Source: Chloroflexota bacterium (GTDB lineage: Bacteria; Chloroflexota; Dehalococcoidia; Bin125). Taken from it: a DNA stretch of 64,000 nucleotides. Location: contig JAPPFB010000005.1 of NCBI GenBank assembly GCA_028875225.1, forward strand, positions 1 to 64,000, in the 5' to 3' direction. The position numbers and the translations under genes were made by a program. Of this stretch, positions 25,818 through 34,508 are shown piece after piece (positions within the stretch are counted from its first letter, which is position 1; every line of letters begins with the position of its first letter). The notes beneath the pieces are model-generated. The model was not told the origin of the DNA. It was given only the letters and a program-made list of their open reading frames with translations, and did not search any database.

Positions 25818-27716
25818 ATGACGGACAAACGATCACTCTTGGGCGTCTACGAGGGTTACACGGAACAGGTCGCAAACGGGTACGAGCGCGAATCGCTGTA
25901 TCTGCCGATGCGCGACGGCTGCCGGATCGCGATCGATGTGTTGCATCCGACGAAGGGCGGCGCGGTGATCGGCGGCCAGACGCCGACCGTGCTGCACACC
26001 ACGCCATACCGCCGCTCCTTCGAGATCTCGGGCCAGGCCGGCACCGCGGCTCGATATGCGGAGCAGTTGCGCAGCATGGAGCCGGGCGAACTCGTGACTC
26101 AGTACGAGGAACGTCCGATTGCTCGCGACCTGATTCATCACGGGTACCGCTTCGTCTCGGTCGACATTCGCGGCACCGGCGCCTCATTCGGCGCCGAATA
26201 CGGCGACTCCTGGCTGGCCGGACACGACGTGGCCGCTGTGATCGATTGGATCTGCGAACAACCCTGGTCGTCGGGACGGGTCGGGATGGTCGGCATTTCC
26301 TATGAAGGGATGATGCAGTTCTTCACGGCCGCGCACCGACCGGCCGGGCTCAAGTGCATCGCACCGCAGTACCCCGGCCTGCCGCACTGTTATGTCGACG
26401 GCGGACTCGCGATCAGCAGCTTCGCCCGCGTCTGGGAGTCCTTGCACAAAGGCATGTCGGAGAATGAACCGGCCGCGCCGGTCGATGGTCCAGACGGTGA
26501 ACGGCTGCGTGCGGAGGCCGAGTCGGAGCGCTCGCCCGACCGCTACCGCTGGGTCGAGACCTTCTCCGAGATGGACCCGCGAGACGTAACCCGAATGTCG
26601 TCGTTCGACGGACTCCAGCGCAGGCGGCCGAGGCCCGACCTCGGCCTCGGAGAGGTCGCGAGCGGCTGGTTCGACTCCTGCGACCTGATCAATGAGAGCG
26701 GCGTGCCTACGTATCTTGTCACCGGCTGGTGGGATCTGACCTTCCCCGGCTACCTGATCGACGCCTTCAATCGCCTTGACGTTCCCAAGAAGCTGATCGT
26801 CGGGCCATGGAATCACGGACAGGGCGGCGATCCAGAGCTGCTGCGCTGGTTCGACTACTGGCTAAAGGACATCGACAACGGCGTGATGGACGAACCGGTC
26901 GTTCACTATGGCGCCAGCGAACCGTCGGGTGCGACCGTCTGGAAGTCCGCGCCGCGTCTGCCGCTGCCCGAAGCGCAGGACCACAGCCGCTGGCTCACGC
27001 TGGACGGACAGCTCTCAGAATCGCAGCCGCAGGAAAGAGGGGCACTCGCCTACGAAATCGACCACGACGTCAGTTTGGGCGAGATGACGCGGCACAGCTA
27101 CTACATCGAGGATCTGTACATCAACACGACCGACCTCAACGCGAGGGCTCAGCAATGCCTGGCCTTCACGACCGAACCGCTCGAGGCGGACATTGAGATC
27201 ACGGGTTGGCCGGCCGTCCAGCTCGAACTGTCAACGACATCGGACAGAGGCGCGATCGAGGTCACCCTCGAGCAGATCGGCCAGGACGGTTCTGCGGCTT
27301 ACCTGTCGGAGGGCTTTCTCAACTTCGCGCACCGCCGGGTCAAGGCCGATCCCGGCGGTCACGAGGGTCCGGTCTGGCACAGCTGGAGCAAGGCCGATCT
27401 CGCTCCGGTTGCGCCCGGCGAGCCGATGGACCTCCAGGTCGAGATGTATCCGATCTCCAGCATCGTCCGGGCGGGCGAGCGTCTGCGACTCACCATTGCC
27501 GCCGCCGACGCCGACAATCTCGTCGTGCCCACCCAGGGCGACGAGGCGACCCTGACCATCACCATCGGCGGCGAACGAGCCGCCAGGCTGGACCTGCCGA
27601 TTGTGAACGAATCGGTGATCCCGACGGCCCAGGTCGTCGAGGGAGGCTTCGACGGCGACTCAGGCGGCTTCGCCTTCCGCCGGCCTGTGGACCCACCAAT
27701 GGTGCGCTCCCGCTAG
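25818..27716 (+). CDS. CocE/NonD-family (X-Pro dipeptidyl-peptidase S15-like) hydrolase
   Basis: A 632-aa serine hydrolase. An alpha/beta hydrolase domain holds the nucleophile in GISYEGMMQF and the likely Asp/His in WWDLTF and WNHGQGG; the C-terminal third is a jelly-roll domain of the PepX_C type. There is no signal peptide. CocE-type enzymes cleave esters or acyl groups on bulky substrates. It ends 6 bp before the convergent crotonase gene. Confidence 0.85.
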   Translation: MTDKRSLLGVYEGYTEQVANGYERESLYLPMRDGCRIAIDVLHPTKGGAVIGGQTPTVLHTTPYRRSFEISGQAGTAARYAEQLRSMEPGELVTQYEERPIARDLIHHGYRFVSVDIRGTGASFGAEYGDSWLAGHDVAAVIDWICEQPWSSGRVGMVGISYEGMMQFFTAAHRPAGLKCIAPQYPGLPHCYVDGGLAISSFARVWESLHKGMSENEPAAPVDGPDGERLRAEAESERSPDRYRWVETFSEMDPRDVTRMSSFDGLQRRRPRPDLGLGEVASGWFDSCDLINESGVPTYLVTGWWDLTFPGYLIDAFNRLDVPKKLIVGPWNHGQGGDPELLRWFDYWLKDIDNGVMDEPVVHYGASEPSGATVWKSAPRLPLPEAQDHSRWLTLDGQLSESQPQERGALAYEIDHDVSLGEMTRHSYYIEDLYINTTDLNARAQQCLAFTTEPLEADIEITGWPAVQLELSTTSDRGAIEVTLEQIGQDGSAAYLSEGFLNFAHRRVKADPGGHEGPVWHSWSKADLAPVAPGEPMDLQVEMYPISSIVRAGERLRLTIAAADADNLVVPTQGDEATLTITIGGERAARLDLPIVNESVIPTAQVVEGGFDGDSGGFAFRRPVDPPMVRSR

Positions 27717-27722
27717 CCGTCG

Positions 27723-28484
27723 CTACTCCCCGACGAATGCCGGGGGACGGCGCTCGAAGAGCGCGCGGATTCCCTCTTTGGCGTCGTTTGAATTTCTGGC
27801 GGCGGCGACGAGTTCGTCCACATCCTCGTGCGGGATGTGATCGCGGAAATCCATCTCTCGGACAATCAGCGCCTTCATCGCCCTGAGGCTGAGCGGCGCG
27901 TTCTTACTCAGCCGGTCGATGACCGCCTCGGCTGCTTCCTCGAGTTCTTCAGCGTTGGCCACACGGGCAATCACGCCCCACTCATGCATTCGCCAAGCGG
28001 GGATCCGGTCGCCCAGCAGCAGGATTTCGCGGGTCGCGACGGGTCCGGCCACCTCGAGCAGCTTCTTCGCCAGGAACCAGGACGGCGCGAGACCGATCTG
28101 CGCCAGCGACATGCCGAACCTGGCGTCAATGCTCGCGACGACGAAGTCGCAGTGCAGCGCCAGTTCGTTACCGCCCGCAATGGCATCGCCCTGGACGACA
28201 GCCACAACCGGCAACGGCCAGTGCTGAATCGCGTCGAGCATTTGCTCAATCGAGACCTCGCCGCCCGGCAGGCCCTCCTCGCGTTCGCGCAGGTCGAGTC
28301 CGGCGCAGAACACGGGACCATTCGCCCGAATCACGGCAACCCGCTCTTCCGCTGACGGCTCGCCGGCGAACGCGGAATGAAGCTCCGTGAGCATCTCGCT
28401 ATTGAGCGCGTTGCGCTTCTCCGGTCGGTTGAGCGTCACGGTTCGCACAGCGCCGTCCACGCCCACTTCAATGATCTCGCTCAT
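27723..28484 (-). CDS. Enoyl-CoA hydratase/isomerase (crotonase) family protein
   Basis: A 253-aa crotonase-fold protein: VTLNRPEKRNALNSEM, FCAGLDL and the oxyanion-loop region QGDAIAGGNELAL are present. Where true hydratases have the first catalytic Glu (PE in FgxPEixLG) this protein has MSLAQIGLAP, so ordinary water addition is doubtful and an isomerase, hydrolase or decarboxylase role is possible. It follows the acyl-CoA dehydrogenase gene on the same strand. Confidence 0.88.
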   Translation of the reverse strand: MSEIIEVGVDGAVRTVTLNRPEKRNALNSEMLTELHSAFAGEPSAEERVAVIRANGPVFCAGLDLREREEGLPGGEVSIEQMLDAIQHWPLPVVAVVQGDAIAGGNELALHCDFVVASIDARFGMSLAQIGLAPSWFLAKKLLEVAGPVATREILLLGDRIPAWRMHEWGVIARVANAEELEEAAEAVIDRLSKNAPLSLRAMKALIVREMDFRDHIPHEDVDELVAAARNSNDAKEGIRALFERRPPAFVGE

Positions 28485-28534
28485 GTTGGAATCCGTTTCA
28501 TGCTCGTCTAGCGGTCGGCGGGCAGCCGGCCCTC

Positions 28535-28562
28535 ACCCTAACCCTCTCCCAGGGGGAGAGGG
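28535..28562. repeat. Hairpin repeat between crotonase and acyl-CoA dehydrogenase genes
   Basis: CCTCACCCTAAC followed by CCCTCTCCC-AGG-GGGAGAGGG, a perfect 9-bp stem with a 3-nt loop. It occupies most of the 83-bp gap between two genes transcribed in the same direction and belongs to the general class of GC-rich intergenic palindromes seen elsewhere in the window. Confidence 0.6.
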
Positions 28563-28567
28563 GATGA

Positions 28568-29737
28568 TCACCCGCTGCTGCCACGGCCCAGTAGGTCGCG
28601 GGCCATGATGATCCGTTGCACTTCGGACGGGCCCTCTCCGATTCGGCGGATGCGCATTTCCCGATACCACCGTTCCAGCGGCAGGTCCTTGGTCACGCCA
28701 ATGCCGCCATGAATCTGGATGGCGCGGTCGACCACGCGGCTCGCGCCCTCGGTCGAGGTCAGCTTGGCCATCGCTGCCTCGAAGCGGAATGGTTCGCCCT
28801 GTTCCGCCTTCTCGGCCGCCGCCAGATACATCATTCGGCCGGTGCGGATATCGATCTCGTTGTCGACGATCATCCACTGGATCGCCTGTCGCGAAGCGAG
28901 CGCCGCGCCAAACGTTTCGCGCTGTTGCGAATACGCGATTGCCATTTCCTGTGCCGCCACCGCGATCCCGACGCAGGTCGCGGAATAGGGAATCCGCTGC
29001 CTGGTCAGGTTGTTGTTGGCCAGTGCGAACCCGCCGCCTTCCTCTCCGACCAGATTGGCTGCCGGCACGCGGACGTCGTCGAACGAGAGCTCGGTGCCAT
29101 AGTTCGCCGAACGCAATGTGTGCACTACGCGCCGCACCTCAAATCCGGGCGAGTCGGTGTCGACGAGAAATGCGGAGATGCCACGGCGCCCTTTCTCCGG
29201 ATCGGTGCGGGCGAAGACCAACCCAAAATCGGCCCGGTCAGCGCCCGAGCTGAACAGCTTCGATCCATTGAGGATCCAGTCGTCGCCGTCCTTGACCGCT
29301 CGGGTCTGTATGGCGCGGGCCGGATCGGAGCCGCCGGAGGGCTCTGTCAGACCGAAGAAGGCTCGCTTCTCTCCGCGCAGCATGGGGTAGAGATAGCGAT
29401 CCTTCTGATCGTCGGAGGCCACATAGAGCTGGGCCAGACCAGCCGACCCGAATGCGCCGTAGCACGGCAGATAGAGACCGGCGCGATGCTGGGACATCTC
29501 TTCGGCGACCAGCCCCCGCGTCGTCAGGGGTAGTCCGGGCCCGCCGTAGTCCTCGGGGACGTCGATGTGGTACAGACCCATCTGCTGCACGATGCCCTTG
29601 AGCCGCTCCAGTTCGCCCGGCGGCAGTTCCACCGCGTCCGGGTCGAGATCGCGTTCCAGCGGCTGAACCTCCTCGCGCACGAACCGCTTGACGGCCTGCG
29701 TAATCATCCGCTGTTCTTCCGACATCAGCGTTTCCAT
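28568..29737 (-). CDS. Acyl-CoA dehydrogenase
   Basis: A 389-aa FAD-dependent acyl-CoA dehydrogenase with the alpha-helical N-domain, the central beta domain (FFGLTEPSGGSDPA, WILNGSKLFSSGAD) and the C-terminal signature YREMRIRRIGEGPSEVQ. It oxidises an acyl-CoA to the 2-enoyl-CoA that a crotonase gene downstream could process. ATG 29737 has GGAGGA upstream. Confidence 0.93.
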   Translation of the reverse strand: METLMSEEQRMITQAVKRFVREEVQPLERDLDPDAVELPPGELERLKGIVQQMGLYHIDVPEDYGGPGLPLTTRGLVAEEMSQHRAGLYLPCYGAFGSAGLAQLYVASDDQKDRYLYPMLRGEKRAFFGLTEPSGGSDPARAIQTRAVKDGDDWILNGSKLFSSGADRADFGLVFARTDPEKGRRGISAFLVDTDSPGFEVRRVVHTLRSANYGTELSFDDVRVPAANLVGEEGGGFALANNNLTRQRIPYSATCVGIAVAAQEMAIAYSQQRETFGAALASRQAIQWMIVDNEIDIRTGRMMYLAAAEKAEQGEPFRFEAAMAKLTSTEGASRVVDRAIQIHGGIGVTKDLPLERWYREMRIRRIGEGPSEVQRIIMARDLLGRGSSG

Positions 29738-29749
29738 CAGATTCCTCCC

Positions 29750-30136
29750 TCAACCGCTCGAACGCTGGATGGACTGAGAGCGTCGCAGCCGTCCTAGCTG
29801 CGGCGTGTCACGCCAGTCGCCGGCGGGATGCGCCGGCGGCCACTCGACGCCTACGTCCCGCTGGAACTGCATCAGCATCTCCAGTCGCTTCGTCGTGTAC
29901 TGCTGGTTCGCCTCCCAGCGAAACTGGGCGGCACGCGCTCGCAACACCGGATTCGGATCGTCGTCGCCAAAGTGCAGGGCAATCCGGGTGCGCAGGCCAA
30001 ACGGCTCGCGGCCGCCGGCCTGGCCGATGTAGAGCAGGTTGCCCTCGGCATCGGCGATTTCATAGACGCCGACGACCGCGGGAATGTCGCGAATCGACTC
30101 CGGCGTGGGAAGCATCCAGGGTTTGCGGATCGGCAT
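29750..30136 (-). CDS. GIY-YIG-like domain protein
   Basis: A 128-aa protein starting MPIRKPWMLPTPESI. Residues ~22-45 contain GVYEIADAEG...LLYIGQA, a recognisable GIY-YIG core, followed by LRTRIALH and a helix with RLEMLM that could supply the catalytic Glu. ATG 30136 has GAGG 5 nt upstream; the longer ORF is antisense noise over the neighbouring gene. It lies 13 bp before the acyl-CoA dehydrogenase gene. Whether it is an active nuclease is unclear. Confidence 0.7.
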   Translation of the reverse strand: MPIRKPWMLPTPESIRDIPAVVGVYEIADAEGNLLYIGQAGGREPFGLRTRIALHFGDDDPNPVLRARAAQFRWEANQQYTTKRLEMLMQFQRDVGVEWPPAHPAGDWRDTPQLGRLRRSQSIQRSSG

Positions 30137-30158
30137 CGTCACCTCATTCTCAACGGGA

Positions 30159-31445
30159 TCAGCGATCGCGCAGCCGGTCGCTGGCCGCGCCCGATGCCAG
30201 CAGATTGGCGATCTGTTCTTCCGAGTATCCCAAGATGTCGCGGAGTACGGGAATCGTGTCGGCGGCGAAGAGTGGCCCCGCGCTCTTCGGCGGTGACGGA
30301 GTCTGCGACAGCCGGAACGCAGCCTGGGGCGCCGGCGACCACCCGACCTGTGGATGTGGGAGCCCGCCGACCGAGTGGCGCGCATGGACATGCTCGTCTC
30401 GCAACAGTGATCTCGCGCCCATCACCGGTGACGCCGGAACACCGGCGTCTTGCAGCCGGTTGGCCAGTACGACCGGATCCTGATCCGATGTAAACGAGCC
30501 CAGCAGGCAGTCAAGCTTGGACCGGTGCTTCCAACGTCTCAAGCCGGTCGCGAAACGACGGTCGCACGCGACCGAAGGATTGTCCCAGACTCGCAGCAGC
30601 GCATGCCATTCATCGTCGTCGCGGCAGGCGATCGCGATCCAGGAGTCGGGATCGTCAAGGAGCGGAGCGGCCGGATAGACGCCGTGCGGCGCCGCCGACG
30701 AGTGCTGATTGCCGATTCGCGTCGGTTCTCGCCCCGTGAGCTGTTGCCCAATGATGGCGTCTCCGATGAGCTGCAGCTCACCTTCCAGCATGGCCAGTTC
30801 AACCGCCTGCCCACCGACTCGATCCCGTGCGATCAGAGCCGCAACGGTCGACAGGGCGGCGCTCAGGCCGGCGTTCTGATCGCAATAGAAGTTTCCTGGC
30901 TTGAGCGGTGATCCGTCCGCGTAGCCCGTCAGCCAGGACATGCCGCTCATCGCGTCGATGCCCGGTCCATAGGAGATTCGGTCACGCCAGGGCCCCGACT
31001 TGCCGAAGGCGGGCATCGAGACGTGGATGATCTCAGGGTTGCGATCGCAAAGCGCATCCCATTCCAGTCCGAAGTTGCCCATCACGCGGGGCGAGTAGTT
31101 TTCGAGCACGACATCCGATCGCTCAACGAGATCGAGAAACACATCGCGCCCGGCCTCGGTCGTCAAGTTGAGGGCGATGGAACGTTTGCTGTGTGCCAGC
31201 TCGTTCTGGCGAGGTTCTCGGTTCCACGGTTCGTCCGGCCCTTCGCCGCGGTACGGCAGCGCTGACGCCGGGCTGCGAGGTTTGGCCCAGGGGGTCTCGA
31301 TTCGTAGCACTTCGGCGCCGAGCGCGCCCAACAGCGTGGTGGCGACGGGCCCCGCGACTGCCGTGGTCAGGTCAAGCACGCGTACGCCGTCGAGTGGACG
31401 ACAGTCGACCCGTGGATATGGATTGAGTCGAGCCTCAGGCAACAC
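30159..31445 (-). CDS. Class III (CaiB/BaiF) CoA-transferase
   Basis: A 428-aa family III CoA-transferase: GVRVLDLTTAVAGPVATTLL, GAEVLRIETP, a SIALNLTTEAGRD segment and VVLENYSPRVMGNFGL, which contains the active-site region after ENF/Y. Such enzymes move CoA between carboxylic acids. The start is GTG 31445, overlapping the stop of the upstream CoA-transferase gene by 11 bp; the two are clearly translationally coupled and may form a heteromer. Confidence 0.85.
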   Translation of the reverse strand: MLPEARLNPYPRVDCRPLDGVRVLDLTTAVAGPVATTLLGALGAEVLRIETPWAKPRSPASALPYRGEGPDEPWNREPRQNELAHSKRSIALNLTTEAGRDVFLDLVERSDVVLENYSPRVMGNFGLEWDALCDRNPEIIHVSMPAFGKSGPWRDRISYGPGIDAMSGMSWLTGYADGSPLKPGNFYCDQNAGLSAALSTVAALIARDRVGGQAVELAMLEGELQLIGDAIIGQQLTGREPTRIGNQHSSAAPHGVYPAAPLLDDPDSWIAIACRDDDEWHALLRVWDNPSVACDRRFATGLRRWKHRSKLDCLLGSFTSDQDPVVLANRLQDAGVPASPVMGARSLLRDEHVHARHSVGGLPHPQVGWSPAPQAAFRLSQTPSPPKSAGPLFAADTIPVLRDILGYSEEQIANLLASGAASDRLRDR

Positions 31446-32637
31446 CGGCGCGCCTCCACTGGACCCGTTGCTTCGGTGTGCCAAGCCGCCCATTGTGCTC
31501 ACCCAGTCGCGGCGCCACACCGTCAACCCATGCGGTTCGACCGAGTCGCAGCGCCGGACCGGGCGCGAGGACATCGCCGCCACGGGGATGGGGCGTCGTC
31601 TGCCAGAAGTCGCGTGCGGCATGATGACCGTCGTCATCGGCCAACACTTCGGACGGCGCCAGCACTTCGGTGAAGGGAATGCGGAGTTCCTGAGCACGAC
31701 GCACGATCTCGCGCCGAGGGGTCGCCGCCAGCACCGGTTCCATCAGCTCGTCCACCTCGTCTGCACGGCCCATCAGACTGGCCAACAGATCAGGCGCGGC
31801 CAATTGGGGCTGGTCAAAGAGGACCGCCATGGCCTCCGGATACCGGTTGTTGCAATGAGCGTGGACCCAGCCGTCCTGGCAGGGCCTGATCGTCGAGGGA
31901 TACAGGTGGCCCGGGCCGAAGCCGACCAGGCGAGCGCCGTTGCGAACCGGCTCGCGGTCGAAGAACCAGGCGTGCTGATGGCCGCCGCCGAGCAAGAACG
32001 CGACCGCCTCGAATATGGCGGTGTCGATCAGCTGGCCGCCGGCCTGGGCGTACAGCGCGGTGACAATGCCTAGCGCCGCATGCAGACCTGCCTGCATGTG
32101 TCCCTGCTCACCCCAGGCCTTGACCGGCTCGCGCTCTGGTTCCCCGCCAATCCGCAGGTATCCGCCGGCGGCGTACAGGGTCAACTCGGAACCGCGCCAA
32201 TCCGACCTGGGGCCTTCCGTGCCGAACGGCGTGATCGTGCAGACCTGAAGATCGGGATGCCGATCAATGACTGCTTCCGGTTGCAACCCGAGATCTTGCC
32301 AGCGACGCCGATCGACGTCGATGATGAGCACGTCGGCTTTTGACAGATGCTGGTCGAGCATTCTGCGACCAGCCCCGCTCGCGACATTCAAGCGAATCGA
32401 CTGCTTGTGCCGTTGTAGATGAAGATGGCTCGCTCCACCTTCGCGATCGGGGACGTCGGCGCGAAATGGACCGCTGCGCCGCATCGGGTGGCCCAATGGG
32501 GGTTCAATCAACGTCACACTGGCGCCCAGTCCGGCCAGTAGCCGCCCGCAGTATGCGCCGGCTGACGTCTCGGAACACTCAATCACCCGGACACCGTCCA
32601 GCGCGCCTGCGGCTTGATCCGGGTCTTGTTCAGTCAC
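31435..32637 (-). CDS. Class III (CaiB/BaiF) CoA-transferase, first of pair
   Basis: A 400-aa paralogue of the following gene: GVRVIECSETSAGAYCGRLL, GASVTLIEPPLGHPMR, SIRLNVASGAGRRML, and a C-terminal IVRRAQELRIPFTEVL. The active-site Asp region reads VLIIDVDRRRWQDLGL rather than the usual VENFxPG form, so this subunit may be degenerate and its partner catalytic. GTG 32637 is chosen by homology; the 590-aa ORF begins antisense to the divergent dehydrogenase gene. Confidence 0.82.
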   Translation of the reverse strand: MTEQDPDQAAGALDGVRVIECSETSAGAYCGRLLAGLGASVTLIEPPLGHPMRRSGPFRADVPDREGGASHLHLQRHKQSIRLNVASGAGRRMLDQHLSKADVLIIDVDRRRWQDLGLQPEAVIDRHPDLQVCTITPFGTEGPRSDWRGSELTLYAAGGYLRIGGEPEREPVKAWGEQGHMQAGLHAALGIVTALYAQAGGQLIDTAIFEAVAFLLGGGHQHAWFFDREPVRNGARLVGFGPGHLYPSTIRPCQDGWVHAHCNNRYPEAMAVLFDQPQLAAPDLLASLMGRADEVDELMEPVLAATPRREIVRRAQELRIPFTEVLAPSEVLADDDGHHAARDFWQTTPHPRGGDVLAPGPALRLGRTAWVDGVAPRLGEHNGRLGTPKQRVQWRRAGVA

Positions 32638-32721
32638 CGAGGCAGGATACCGCTGAGTCGCCGTTAGGCTGCGCGGCAGGGTTTCGCCTCCGGTCAACCA
32701 GGAATCAAGCAGGAGTGGCAT

Positions 32722-33600
32722 ATGTCGGACGTGGGATTCATCGGCGTTGGCAAGATCGGCAATCCGATGTGCGCGAATGTGATCAAGGGCGGACACCGGG
32801 TCGTGGTTCACGATCTGGTCGAAGAACACGCGGCCAATCTGATCGAGCTGGGAGCGATCTGGGCCGAGTCGCCTGCGGCAGTCGCCTCTCAGTCGGAAGT
32901 GGTCCTGACGTCGCTGCCCGGTCCGCCCGAGGTGACCGCCGTCCTCCGCGGCGCGGACGGAATCCTGGAGGGCGCGGAACCGGGGCTGGTCTGCTTCGAC
33001 CTCTCCACCAACCTGCCGTCGACGGTCAAGATGCTGGCCGAGCGAGCCGCGGAACGCGGCGTGGTCTTTCACGACTCTCCGGTTTCCAACGGCGTCCAGG
33101 GAGCAATCGACGCGACGCTTGCCGTCATGGTTGGCGGCGATCAAGCGTCGTTTGAGAAGTACAGGCCGGTGCTCGAGTGCATCGGCAACAACGTCTTCCA
33201 CATGGGCGAACTGGGGATGGGCGCCCTGACGAAGATCACGAACAACATGGTCAGCATCAGCTCAATCCAGCTGCTCGTTGAGGCAACGGTGATCGCCGAG
33301 GCGGCCGGCCTTGACGCGCACAAGGCGTATGAGGTGATGAGCGTCGCTTCGGCCCAGAACTACGTGCAGAACATGCCGACGCTGCTCGAGCGCGAGTTCG
33401 ACGATCCGTCCTTCTTCCTCAAGTGGGCCGCCAAGGACGTTTCGCTCGCTGTGCAAGTGGCACGGGAGCAAGGAGTGCCCTCGCCGATGGCGTCGGCGGC
33501 CAGCGACATGCTCAACCGCGCCAAGAATCGCGGCTACGACCTGCTGTCTCCGATGGCCACGTTGCTCTCGGCCGAGGAGGACGCGGGAGTCTCACATTAG
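32722..33600 (+). CDS. NAD(P)-dependent 3-hydroxyisobutyrate dehydrogenase-family oxidoreductase
   Basis: A 292-aa beta-hydroxyacid dehydrogenase: N-terminal FIGVGKIGNPM dinucleotide fold, substrate segment DSPVSNGVQGA and catalytic Lys in GALTKITNNM. GGAG precedes ATG 32722. Divergent from the CoA-transferase pair across an 84-bp gap that probably holds both promoters, suggesting the three act on a common hydroxy or branched acid. Confidence 0.9.
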   Translation: MSDVGFIGVGKIGNPMCANVIKGGHRVVVHDLVEEHAANLIELGAIWAESPAAVASQSEVVLTSLPGPPEVTAVLRGADGILEGAEPGLVCFDLSTNLPSTVKMLAERAAERGVVFHDSPVSNGVQGAIDATLAVMVGGDQASFEKYRPVLECIGNNVFHMGELGMGALTKITNNMVSISSIQLLVEATVIAEAAGLDAHKAYEVMSVASAQNYVQNMPTLLEREFDDPSFFLKWAAKDVSLAVQVAREQGVPSPMASAASDMLNRAKNRGYDLLSPMATLLSAEEDAGVSH

Positions 33601-33634
33601 TTCCGGCAGCGGCTCCGGCAGCAGTTCCGGCAGC
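33599..33634 (+). repeat. Three 12-bp tandem repeats
   Basis: AGTTCCGGCAGC, GGCTCCGGCAGC and AGTTCCGGCAGC follow each other directly at the stop codon of the dehydrogenase gene, in the 68-bp gap before the CcdA-like gene. Function unknown; replication slippage is enough to explain it. Confidence 0.7.
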
Positions 33635-33668
33635 CTCCTCGCGTTCAATCCTGGCGTACACTTACCAC

Positions 33669-34508
33669 ATGTCGATAGCCACGGGAACCGTCGGGGAGGG
33701 CCAGAACACCGCTCGACGAGTGGTATTCCTCCATGCGGCTGCGTTTGTGCTGGGATTCAGCGTGGTCTTCGTCGCGCTGGGCGCGCTGCTGGGGGCGCTC
33801 GGGTCCGCGTTCCAGAACGAACTGATCTGGTTTCAGCGCGTGGCCGGCGTGCTCCTGGTGATTCTTGGCCTGCATCTTGCCGAGGTCATCACGATCCCGC
33901 TGTTGTACCGCAGCTTCCAGGTCGGCGGACCGGGCGGATCATCGACGGCCGCGTCTGCGGCTGAACCGTCACGCGCTCGCGCAGCAGCCGACTACGGGCG
34001 ATCGCTCGTCGTTGGCGTCGCATTCTCCGTCGGTTGGACGCCGTGCGTAGGGCCGATACTCGCCGGCATCCTGGTGCTGGCACTCGACTCGGCGTCGCTC
34101 ATCCAGGCCATCATTCTGCTGATCTGCTACGCCGCCGGACTGGGAATCCCATTCCTGATCGTCGGCGCTACCTTTGGCGCCTCAACCCAATTCCTGCGCA
34201 AGTTGAATCGCTGGATGCCGCTGATCGGCGTCGTGTCGGGCGTTTTGCTGGTGTTCGTCGGAATGCTGATCGCCCTGGATCGAGTCGTCGTGCTCAACGA
34301 AGCGCTGGGCAGCTTCGGCGTCGATGTGCTCGCCGGTTCTGACGGATCCTCGACGCAGATGCTCGACCTCAATGCCGGTTCCGCGGCGATTGCATTCGCC
34401 GGCGGGTTCGTCAGTTTCATCAGCCCCTGCGTGTTGCCGCTCGTGCCCATCTACCTCGGCCATCTGGCCGGAATCGGTTCCGAGCAAGCATCGATCCGCG
34501 CTGCCTAA
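33669..34508 (+). CDS. CcdA/DsbD-type membrane protein with apparently permuted helix order
   Basis: A 279-aa protein with six hydrophobic segments. CcdA carries electrons from thioredoxin across the membrane through Cys in TM1 (SPCVLP) and TM4 (TPCxGP). Here the protein begins with sequence normally found in TM2 (VVFLHAAAFVLGFSVVFV), has GWTPCVGPILAG in the third segment, and has FVSFISPCVLPLVPIYLGHL only at the very end. Joining C-terminus to N-terminus would restore a standard CcdA. Circular permutation over an even number of helices keeps topology. ATG 33669 has a weak ribosome site. A fusion of two truncated copies or misassembly are alternatives. Confidence 0.75.
   Translation: MSIATGTVGEGQNTARRVVFLHAAAFVLGFSVVFVALGALLGALGSAFQNELIWFQRVAGVLLVILGLHLAEVITIPLLYRSFQVGGPGGSSTAASAAEPSRARAAADYGRSLVVGVAFSVGWTPCVGPILAGILVLALDSASLIQAIILLICYAAGLGIPFLIVGATFGASTQFLRKLNRWMPLIGVVSGVLLVFVGMLIALDRVVVLNEALGSFGVDVLAGSDGSSTQMLDLNAGSAAIAFAGGFVSFISPCVLPLVPIYLGHLAGIGSEQASIRAA

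Noticed and set aside
31168-32073. 301-aa + strand ORF
   Set aside because: Antisense to the two CoA-transferase genes, which have clear family motifs.
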